The notes under the pieces are model-generated. The model ran no database searches and was not told the DNA's origin. It saw nothing but the letters and a program-made list of their open reading frames with translations. Positions 6,751 to 11,562 of a stretch of DNA of 11,562 bases are shown piece by piece; position 1 is the first letter of the stretch, and the number at the start of each line of letters is the position of its first letter. A program made the position numbers and the translations under genes. This DNA comes from Enterobacteriaceae bacterium UBA3516 (GTDB taxonomy: Bacteria; Pseudomonadota; Gammaproteobacteria; Enterobacterales; Enterobacteriaceae), in NCBI GenBank assembly GCA_002377245.1, contig DFPL01000083.1:1-11562 (forward strand), in the 5' to 3' direction.

Positions 6751-7764
6751 TTAAGCAATCCCGGTGGTGACCGTAAACGAACGGGTCTGCCGTGGTGCTA
6801 ACTCAATTAACGAACCATTACGCTGAGCGGCCAGAAAACCTTCCGGGCGACAGGTTGCCGGTAGCGCAAAGGCCGCCACCTGCTGATCGCCGTTGTACAG
6901 AATCCAGCGGGTAACGTAATTCAGCTCGGCACTTGAGAAGCGGGTGACGAAGGCAGTGCCATCCGGTGCTTCCATGCGAAATTCTGGCGTAGCGGTATAC
7001 CCCTCCAGCTTATCGGCAAAGAAGACGATTTCTGGATCGTACAAACCGGGTTCACTGAGCGTCCTCAGCGAGGCTTCACCCTGTAATATCCGCTGATTGA
7101 ATGCCAGCCACTGCTCGGTCGGTTTTACGTGTGCAGGCACCGACTCGCGCAGTGTCAACGCCTCATCCGGGATGTTCTGGCTGAAGGTGGCGTCCGGCAC
7201 GTATGCATAGTTCATATGGCACATGTACTGCAACGGCATCGCCACCGACGCCAGGTTGGTCACCGCCATCTGGATATCAAACAACGCGCTCGCCTTACGC
7301 ACAACCACCGCCGGCTGCGCCTGATAGTGATGACCAAAGCCCATCACATATTCGTAGCGCCCGGTAATGCGCAGCGCACCCTCCTCCAGTTCCAGCCAGG
7401 CGTCGTCCATTGCCGCACAGGCCATTTCACCGTGCAGCGGGTGGGTATCCTCCGGCGAAGGGCAGCCGTTCGCCAGCAGGCCCGAATGAAAGGCAAAGCA
7501 GCCGTAGGTCGCCACCACTTCCGTCGCGGGTTTTGGCTGGCTGAACATGTTGCGCATCGTCAGGTCATGACCATCAAACTCGGCGTCCCAAATCATCTGC
7601 CCCATCCAGGGCAGAATAACGAGGTGACCACGACTGTTCTGCACTTTCAGCCCCTCCACCCCGCTGGCATAGCGAAAGGCGGTGACCGTGAAATCACTGT
7701 TTTCCAGCAGGATGCGCGGCTGTTCAGTAAACAGTGAACGCCATAAGGGAAGACGCGTTGTCAT
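6751..7764 (-). CDS. deoX: Deoxyribose mutarotase DeoX (DeoM)
   Basis: This 337-residue protein has the length and position of Salmonella DeoX, third gene of deoKPX. The same locus product was described in S. Typhi as DeoM, a mutarotase that interconverts the anomers of 2-deoxy-D-ribose. It belongs to the aldose-1-epimerase-like beta-sandwich fold. Supporting features are H183 in MCHMNYAYVPDATF, resembling the active-site histidine region of GalM-type enzymes, further histidines H93 (AFHSG) and H111 (HPLHGEM), and C-terminal acidic residues. No signal peptide is seen, so the protein is cytoplasmic. Its ribosome binding site AAGGAG overlaps the deoP stop codon, and the genes are 11 bases apart, so translation is probably coupled. 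It is needed for best growth on deoxyribose in Salmonella. An enzyme acting on another sugar is the alternative, but the neighbours argue against it. Confidence 0.88.
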   Translation of the reverse strand: MTTRLPLWRSLFTEQPRILLENSDFTVTAFRYASGVEGLKVQNSRGHLVILPWMGQMIWDAEFDGHDLTMRNMFSQPKPATEVVATYGCFAFHSGLLANGCPSPEDTHPLHGEMACAAMDDAWLELEEGALRITGRYEYVMGFGHHYQAQPAVVVRKASALFDIQMAVTNLASVAMPLQYMCHMNYAYVPDATFSQNIPDEALTLRESVPAHVKPTEQWLAFNQRILQGEASLRTLSEPGLYDPEIVFFADKLEGYTATPEFRMEAPDGTAFVTRFSSAELNYVTRWILYNGDQQVAAFALPATCRPEGFLAAQRNGSLIELAPRQTRSFTVTTGIA

Positions 7765-7775
7765 GATGTTTCTCC

Positions 7776-9092
7776 TTAAGAAGCAGTGGCTGCGGTCACA
7801 TCATCACGCACTTTGCTTTCGCGCCAGAAATAGAAACCGACGTAGACAAAGCACAGCATGGAGACCAGGAACGAGAGCTGCAGCGAGTGGAACATGTCTG
7901 CCATATAGCCCTGGATTGCCGGAACGACCGCCGCACCGACAATCGCCATCACAATCACCGCGCCCGCCATTTCGGTATGTTCGTTATCCACGGTATTCAG
8001 CGTGCCCGCATAGATGGTGGCCCAGCAGGGTCCAAACAGCACGCTCACCAGCACCGCGACATAGACCGCGCTAAAGCTCGGGGCCAGCGACACATACGCC
8101 AGGAACAGCGCACCGATGACGGAGTATAAGATCAACACTTTCTCCGGATTAAAGCGCGTCATCAAAATATTGGCGATAAATTTGCCGATGAAGAAACAGA
8201 CAAAGCTGTAGACCATGAAGTTGGAAGCATCGCGTTCGTTGATGTCACCCAGTTCCAGGGCCAGACGAATGGTGAACGACCAGACGGCAACCTGCATGCC
8301 AACGTACAGGAACTGCGCCACGATGCCGCGACGAAAACGCCCGTTGCTTGCCAGGTAACGCAGCGTATCCATTGCCGTCGGGCGTTTATGGTTCACCGTC
8401 TGCGCCACTTTGCAGGTCGGGAAGCGGGTCAGCAGGAACAGGACCATCACCACCACCAGTACCATGATCATGTACTTATAGGGTTCCAGCGTATTTTCCA
8501 GCATCAGCACTTTGAAGTTGTGGATCTGCTCAGCGTTCATCCCGGCCATCTGTTTTTCCAGACTTTCCCCTTCGGAGAAGACCAGGTATTTGCCCAACAG
8601 AATGCCCGCGACCGCGCCAATCGGGTAAAACGTCTGACTGATGTTTAAACGCAGGGTGGCATGCGCCTTCGGACCGATCATTGAGCTGTAAGTATTGGCA
8701 GCCGTCTCCAGGAAGCTCAGGCCAATCGCGATGGCAAATATGGCGGCAAGGAACATGGTGTAAGTCGCCATATGCGATGCCGGGAAAAAGAGCGTACAGC
8801 CGACGATATACAGCGTCAGACCGGTGAGTATCGCCACTTTATAACTGGTTTTTTTAATCACCAGCGAGGCCGGAATCGCAATTAAGAAATAGCCGCCATA
8901 GAATGCACTCTGCACTAATGCAGAGGCAAAGTTGCTGAGTGAAAATACACTTTTAAACTGCGTAATCAGAATATCATTTAAAGCTGCTGCGCATCCCCAC
9001 AGCGGGAATAAACAGGATAACAAAATAAACTGGAACAGAGGGGTCTTATTCAGATACCCATCGGGCATCTGAATGATGTTTTTATTGTTCAT
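7776..9092 (-). CDS. deoP: Deoxyribose transporter DeoP (FucP-like major facilitator)
   Basis: DeoP is an inner-membrane permease for 2-deoxy-D-ribose, of the fucose:proton symporter (FucP) branch of the major facilitator superfamily. The 438-residue length matches FucP-type proteins, with about 12 hydrophobic segments. It carries the FucP-like first-helix motif PLWGCAAALNDILITQF, with an acidic D40, and FLETAANTYSS with E129. In E. coli FucP the two key acidic residues D46 and E135 are the same 89 residues apart, so these are the likely proton and sugar sites. A hydrophilic insertion (SEGESLEKQMAGMNAEQ) precedes the second half. The start lies 30 bases after deoK behind an AAAAGG ribosome binding site. 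Sequence alone would only say sugar symporter. The substrate comes from its place between deoK and deoX and from resemblance to the Salmonella locus. Confidence 0.9.
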   Translation of the reverse strand: MNNKNIIQMPDGYLNKTPLFQFILLSCLFPLWGCAAALNDILITQFKSVFSLSNFASALVQSAFYGGYFLIAIPASLVIKKTSYKVAILTGLTLYIVGCTLFFPASHMATYTMFLAAIFAIAIGLSFLETAANTYSSMIGPKAHATLRLNISQTFYPIGAVAGILLGKYLVFSEGESLEKQMAGMNAEQIHNFKVLMLENTLEPYKYMIMVLVVVMVLFLLTRFPTCKVAQTVNHKRPTAMDTLRYLASNGRFRRGIVAQFLYVGMQVAVWSFTIRLALELGDINERDASNFMVYSFVCFFIGKFIANILMTRFNPEKVLILYSVIGALFLAYVSLAPSFSAVYVAVLVSVLFGPCWATIYAGTLNTVDNEHTEMAGAVIVMAIVGAAVVPAIQGYMADMFHSLQLSFLVSMLCFVYVGFYFWRESKVRDDVTAATAS

Positions 9093-9122
9093 AGTGCTAC
9101 CTTTTACTTTGCAGGGTGATTG

Positions 9123-10043
9123 TTATTCGTTTAAGGACAGATATTCACTAAATTGTTCAATGCTCGGATAAGATGATTGGGTGCCCTTTCCCGTGACGCT
9201 AAAGGCGGCAAAAAGGACGGCTTTTTTCATGGCGGCTTCAACGTTGCCGCTCTGGACGTAATAGTGGGCGAAGCAGCCGATGAAGGCATCGCCGGCACCA
9301 CTGGTATCAATGGCGTTAACTTTGAAGGCAGGCACATGCACCTCCTGGTCTCGGGTCATCCATAACGCGCCTTTTTCGCCCATAGTGACGATAATATTAT
9401 TCAGCCCTTTGTCGAGAAGGCTACGCGCGGCGGCACGAATATTATCGTAACTGTCGACAGGCATGCCGGTAAGTATTTCCAGCTCGGTTTCGTTTGGCAC
9501 AAAGAAATCACATTTACAGGCATATGACATATCTAATTCACGTAATGCCGGTGCCGGATTTAATAACACTTCAATACCGTGTTTTTTACCAAACTCAATC
9601 GCGTGATATACCGTCTCCAATTGCACTTCCAGTTGCAGAACGATCAACTGACATTTTTTTAAATCTTCCGCCGCGCGATCGATATCTTCCGGCGAAAGGA
9701 ATTTGTTCGCGCCTTTAATAATCAGAATACTGTTGCTGGAGTTAGCATTAACAAAGATCGGTGCCACACCGCTGCTGGTGCAGGGGACTTTTTCAACATA
9801 GGTCGTATTGATGCCCCAGGATTCGAGGTTACGGATGGTGTTATCGGCAAAGATATCGTCACCCACCTTGGTCAGCATCAGCACTTTGGAGTTGAGTTTG
9901 GCGGCGGCTACCGCCTGGTTAGCCCCTTTGCCGCCACAACCGATTTTGAAAGCCGGCGCCTCAAGCGTTTCTCCTTCTTTCGGCATCTGGTTGGTATAGG
10001 TGATGAGATCCACCATGTTTGAGCCGATCACTGCGATATCCAT
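9123..10043 (-). CDS. deoK: Deoxyribokinase DeoK
   Basis: DeoK uses ATP to phosphorylate 2-deoxy-D-ribose to its 5-phosphate, which the housekeeping aldolase DeoC then cleaves. It is a PfkB/ribokinase-family protein of 306 residues, the length of Salmonella DeoK. The family motifs are GGKGANQAVAAAKL (37-50), NETE (184-187), TMGEKGA (220-226), and DTSGAGD (246-252) with the catalytic base D252. Residue 10 is methionine (GSNMVDL). The published comparison of Typhi DeoK with E. coli ribokinase identified Met10, in place of ribokinase Asn14, as the residue that favours deoxyribose. This supports deoxyribokinase over ribokinase. It is the first gene of deoKPX, with ribosome binding site GAGAGG 8 bases before the ATG. 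Compared with dpp, it appears visibly richer in A and T in third positions. Confidence 0.95.
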   Translation of the reverse strand: MDIAVIGSNMVDLITYTNQMPKEGETLEAPAFKIGCGGKGANQAVAAAKLNSKVLMLTKVGDDIFADNTIRNLESWGINTTYVEKVPCTSSGVAPIFVNANSSNSILIIKGANKFLSPEDIDRAAEDLKKCQLIVLQLEVQLETVYHAIEFGKKHGIEVLLNPAPALRELDMSYACKCDFFVPNETELEILTGMPVDSYDNIRAAARSLLDKGLNNIIVTMGEKGALWMTRDQEVHVPAFKVNAIDTSGAGDAFIGCFAHYYVQSGNVEAAMKKAVLFAAFSVTGKGTQSSYPSIEQFSEYLSLNE

Positions 10044-10091
10044 TTTTACTACCTCTCAGAAACAATCACGTAACAATGATATTTAAATAAC

Positions 10092-10120
10092 ATTATCATG
10101 TTACTTTAGTATCATTTGTG
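10092..10120 (-). promoter_or_regulatory. Predicted deoKPX promoter
   Basis: On the minus strand GATAAT (10097-10092) is a 5-of-6 match to the -10 consensus. The 17-bp spacer places CACAAA (10120-10115) as a very poor -35 box, so an activator would be expected. A CRP-like site overlaps that box. Transcription would start near 10085, giving a leader of about 42 bases. A DeoR-like palindrome (10099-10114) fills the spacer exactly, a natural place for repression. Confidence 0.5.
10099..10114. promoter_or_regulatory. Candidate DeoQ/DeoR operator in the deoK promoter
   Basis: TGTTACTTTAGTATCA is a 16-bp near-palindrome: TGTTACT against the inverse of AGTATCA matches at 6 of 7 positions. Its length and its TGTTA start resemble the E. 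coli DeoR operator as I remember it (TGTTAGAATACTAACA). It occupies the spacer of the predicted deoK promoter. A larger inverted repeat, GTAACA (10070-10075) to TGTTAC (10099-10104) with ATGATA/TATCAT inside, overlaps it and may provide a second half-site. Confidence 0.55.
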
Positions 10121-10132
10121 ATTGTGATCGCG
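10117..10132. promoter_or_regulatory. Candidate CRP site overlapping the deoK -35 region
   Basis: TGTGATTGTGATCGCG matches TGTGA-N6-TCACA at 8 of 10 fixed positions: the left half is perfect and the right half is TCGCG. Its centre is about 39.5 bp upstream of the predicted deoK start, close to the usual class II position of 41.5. It would compensate for the missing -35 box. Confidence 0.45.
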
Positions 10133-10172
10133 ATTAGAGGATCATTTTAATGTTTATTTAATCACCACATAT

Positions 10173-10188
10173 TGTGTTTCTTGTCACA
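10173..10188. promoter_or_regulatory. Candidate upstream CRP site of deoKPX
   Basis: TGTGTTTCTTGTCACA matches the CRP consensus TGTGA-N6-TCACA at 9 of 10 fixed positions. Its centre lies 56 bp from the promoter-proximal CRP-like site and about 95 bp from the predicted deoK start. Tandem CRP sites near -40 and -93 are the hallmark of the E. coli deoP2 promoter. The right half overlaps a 12-bp repeat arm. Confidence 0.55.
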
Positions 10189-10258
10189 CCCCTTGTCGGA
10201 AAATAAAACACATCTGTTTGAAATCAATGAATTTAATCACAATAAAAAGGGGTGTGAC
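10183..10258. repeat. Perfect 12-bp inverted repeat, 52-bp spacer
   Basis: GTCACACCCCTT (10183-10194) and AAGGGGTGTGAC (10247-10258) are exact reverse complements. Each gene therefore has AAGGGGTGTGAC upstream in its own reading direction, and the centres are 64 bp apart, near six helical turns. The left copy overlaps the upstream CRP-like site; the right one precedes the deoQ promoter. They may be paired sites for one regulator. The regulator is unknown. Confidence 0.7.
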
Positions 10259-10263
10259 CGTGC

Positions 10264-10292
10264 TTTTAATTATGGTGCCTGGGCAGTATAGT
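10264..10292 (+). promoter_or_regulatory. Predicted deoQ promoter
   Basis: TATAGT (10287-10292) matches the -10 consensus at 5 of 6 positions. At 17-bp spacing the -35 box would be TTTTAA (10264-10269), which is weak. The start would be near 10299, leaving a leader of about 72 bases before the deoQ ATG. A weak promoter fits a repressor gene. ATTGCAAC at the start region (10293-10300) is one base from the complement of the CytR octamer GTTGCATT. Confidence 0.4.
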
Positions 10293-10327
10293 ATTGCAAC
10301 AACGTGATGTTCCTGAAGCCACACAAA

Positions 10328-10343
10328 TGTTACTAATGGAACA
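10328..10343. promoter_or_regulatory. Candidate weaker DeoQ operator in the deoQ leader
   Basis: TGTTACTAATGGAACA has the same length and the same first seven bases as the deoK palindrome, but less complete symmetry (TGTT with AACA, plus one inner C/G pair). It lies at about +30 to +45 of the predicted deoQ transcript, 229 bp centre to centre from the deoK site. Binding here would let DeoQ limit its own synthesis, and a loop between the two sites is conceivable. Confidence 0.4.
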
Positions 10344-10370
10344 TACGCAAGCTAAATGGCGGGGAAGTGA

Positions 10371-11156
10371 ATGGAAACTAAGCAAAAAGAGCGCATCCGG
10401 CGCTTAATGGCGCTGCTTAAAAAGACTGACAGAATCCACCTCAAAGAGGCTGCCCGCATGCTGGAAGTCTCGGTGATGACGATTCGCCGCGACCTGAGCC
10501 AGGACGATGAACCTCTGCCGCTCACGCTGCTCGGTGGCTACATCGTGATGGTCAATAAACCCGCCTCCTCTTCCCCTTCCCCTGTACCGGTTAAACATCC
10601 CCATCATCGGGATGATTTGCCTGTCGCGATTCTGGCAGCCGGGCTGGTCAGTGAAAACGATCTGGTCTTTTTTGATAACGGGCCGGAAATGCCGCTGGTA
10701 GTGAGCATGATCCCGGATGACATTACCTTTACCGGCATTTGTTACTCGCATCGGGTGTTTGTGGCGCTCAATGAAAAACCCAATGCCACGGCAGTGTTAT
10801 GCGGCGGCACCTATCGGGCTAAAAGTGATGCGTTTTACGATTCCAATAACCCTTCCGCACTGGATTCCCTTAACCCCAGGAAAGTGTTTATTTCCGCCAG
10901 TGGGGTGCATGAGCATTTTGGGGTCAGTTGGTTTAATCCAGATGATTTAGCGACAAAACGGAAAGCGATGGAGCGCGGGCTACGTAAGATTTTGCTTGCC
11001 CGCCATGCCTTGTTCGATGAGGTCGCGCCTGCGAGCATTGGGTCGCTGTCGGCGTTCGATGTGTTGATCAGTGATAAGCCGCTGCCGGTGGATTATGCGG
11101 CGCACTGCCGGAATGGTTCGGTGAAGGTGATTACGCCGGATTCAGAGGGGGAGTGA
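10371..11156 (+). CDS. deoQ: DeoR-family repressor DeoQ of deoxyribose utilisation
   Basis: This 261-residue regulator is transcribed away from deoKPX, as in Salmonella. The N-terminal winged helix-turn-helix (about 3-57) reads ERIRRLMALLKK, then HLKEAARMLEVSVMTIRRDL, then LLGGYIV, very close to E. coli DeoR. The C-terminal sensor domain (about 82-255) keeps ICYSHRVFVALNEKP, LCGG and SASGVH, which also resemble DeoR. Two usual ligand-loop patterns are altered: D-x-G-T-T is DNGPE (102-106), and the late D-x-S-K-F segment is RHALF. A proline- and serine-rich linker (64-78) is another difference from DeoR. The ATG follows a GGGGAAG ribosome binding site. It should repress deoKPX and itself in the absence of deoxyribose. 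No terminator with a T run is visible after the stop. Confidence 0.9.
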   Translation: METKQKERIRRLMALLKKTDRIHLKEAARMLEVSVMTIRRDLSQDDEPLPLTLLGGYIVMVNKPASSSPSPVPVKHPHHRDDLPVAILAAGLVSENDLVFFDNGPEMPLVVSMIPDDITFTGICYSHRVFVALNEKPNATAVLCGGTYRAKSDAFYDSNNPSALDSLNPRKVFISASGVHEHFGVSWFNPDDLATKRKAMERGLRKILLARHALFDEVAPASIGSLSAFDVLISDKPLPVDYAAHCRNGSVKVITPDSEGE

Positions 11157-11562
11157 GGGGGCATTTTATTTCGGTGGCATTGTTCAGCCGGACCTACCAC
11201 ACCTGACCTTCTCTGCAAAATTTCGATTGCCGGAGGGCGGCATCGGCAGTGTGCCGCGTAGGGAAAGGGCGTACACATGGGCAAAACAGGGCGCGCTATT
11301 TCCCCCTCGCCCCTCGGGGGCTGAGGAATCCCCACAAAATAATACGAGCACGGACAGTTCCCTCGCCCCACCGGGGAGAGGGTTAGGGAGAGGGGGAAGA
11401 AGCGGCTCTGATAGTCATTCCGTTCACCTTATGTTCCATGCTTTTCTGTAGCGCCAGAACCTGTGAACGTGCAAGGGCGGTTCACCGCCACCGCACAGGC
11501 GACACGGGATACAGGCCAGGAAAATAGCCGCTGGAGCGGTCAAGTGAGAGGCAGACTTACGG
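11157..11562. other. Gene-free region downstream of deoQ
   Basis: No supported gene lies here. The first part contains a degenerate REP-like stretch (GGTGGCATTGTTCAGCCGG then CCTACCACA, about 11173-11202) and a GCGGCA/TGCCGC hairpin (11237-11257) with no T run. Next come the right arm of the long inverted repeat (11321-11464) and a GGCGGT/ACCGCC hairpin (11476-11489). A minus-strand frame is open from the window edge to a TGA at 11424-11426, but it runs into the repeat and resembles no protein I know. Confidence 0.5.
11321..11464 (-). repeat. Right arm of the ~140-bp inverted repeat
   Basis: Read on the minus strand, this matches 183-321 from ACAGGTTCTGGCGCTACAG to the CCTCAG end. It includes GGAACATAAGGTGAACGG, the CCCTAACCCTCTCCC hairpin and AACTGTCCGTGCTCG. 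Its hairpin partner is degenerate (GGGGCGAGGG), and it keeps a CCCCCGAGGGG block after CCTCAG that the left copy has lost. The outer limit at 11464 is as abrupt as that at 183. Together the arms bracket the whole dpp and deo segment in opposite orientation. Confidence 0.75.

Larger units (their letters stand above)
10044..10370. promoter_or_regulatory. Divergent deoK-deoQ control region
   Basis: This 327-base gap separates the divergent starts of deoK and deoQ. From memory, the Salmonella gap is 324 bp. There, DeoQ binds operators at both promoters (more tightly at deoK), DeoR also represses, and deoKPX but not deoQ is under catabolite repression. Visible elements fit this: a promoter for each gene, a good 16-bp palindrome in the deoK promoter, a weaker one in the deoQ leader, two CRP-like sites on the deoK side, and a perfect 12-bp inverted repeat pair. 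No small gene is seen. Confidence 0.8.

Noticed and set aside
7776..9092. L-fucose permease FucP
   Set aside because: The fold and key acidic residues are FucP-like, but there are no fucose catabolic genes nearby, and deoK, deoX and deoQ neighbours point to deoxyribose.
9123..10043. Ribokinase RbsK
   Set aside because: Residue 10 is methionine rather than the ribokinase asparagine, the length and sequence follow Salmonella DeoK, and no rbs transport genes are near.
11093..11451. Open frames on both strands after deoQ
   Set aside because: They run through repeat DNA and overlap the deoQ 3' end. The translations are proline- and serine-rich, with no known domain.
11424..11561. Minus-strand frame open at the right window edge, possible C-terminus of a gene outside
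   Set aside because: It crosses the repeat boundary and ends within it. The peptide matches nothing I know, so a gene cannot be supported without more sequence.
1..11562. CRISPR array suggested by repeated GGGAGAGGG segments
   Set aside because: The copies are few, far apart, in mixed orientation and vary in length, with no regular spacers and no cas genes. They are interspersed hairpin repeats.

Overview
The window looks like chromosomal DNA from an enterobacterium of the family Enterobacteriaceae. It holds a complete dipeptide ABC transporter operon that matches Escherichia coli DppABCDF almost residue for residue, in the same order and at nearly the same lengths. It also carries short interspersed repeats built on CCCTCTCC/GGAGAGGG hairpins, which I associate with Enterobacter, Leclercia, Klebsiella and Citrobacter-like genomes. 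E. coli K-12 lacks the second gene cluster, so this is a relative rather than K-12. The genus cannot be fixed from the sequence alone.

Layout. Positions 1-419 hold the end of an interspersed repeat, a strong intrinsic terminator (57-83, probably for a convergent gene outside the window), a second repeat (183-321) and the dppF terminator (372-401). Positions 420-6125, minus strand, are dppA-dppB-dppC-dppD-dppF, read from right to left. dppB to dppF are tightly packed (gaps of 9 and 10 bases, then a 4-base overlap). A 162-base gap with a hairpin repeat separates dppA from dppB. Positions 6126-6750 are the long dppA leader, its likely promoter and AT-rich upstream DNA. Positions 6751-10043, minus strand, are deoX, deoP and deoK. 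Positions 10044-10370 are a divergent control region, and 10371-11156, plus strand, is deoQ. The right end has no gene and carries an inverted copy of the repeat at 183-321.

How the genes work. DppA is the periplasmic dipeptide receptor. It delivers to the DppB/DppC membrane pore, which is powered by the ATPases DppD and DppF. The deo block is a 2-deoxy-D-ribose utilisation system of the type known in Salmonella. DeoP imports deoxyribose, DeoX (also called DeoM) is a mutarotase, and DeoK phosphorylates the sugar to deoxyribose 5-phosphate. The chromosomal aldolase DeoC, not in this window, splits that product to acetaldehyde and glyceraldehyde 3-phosphate. DeoQ is the DeoR-family repressor. 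The control region holds two 16-bp DeoR-like palindromes, two CRP-like sites at about -40 and -95 from the inferred deoK start (an arrangement like E. coli deoP2), and a separate perfect 12-bp inverted repeat.

I do not see a wholly undescribed system. The most notable points are the placement of the deo block beside dpp, the 140-bp inverted repeats that bracket both operons, the readable operator architecture, and two departures in the usual ligand loops of DeoQ.
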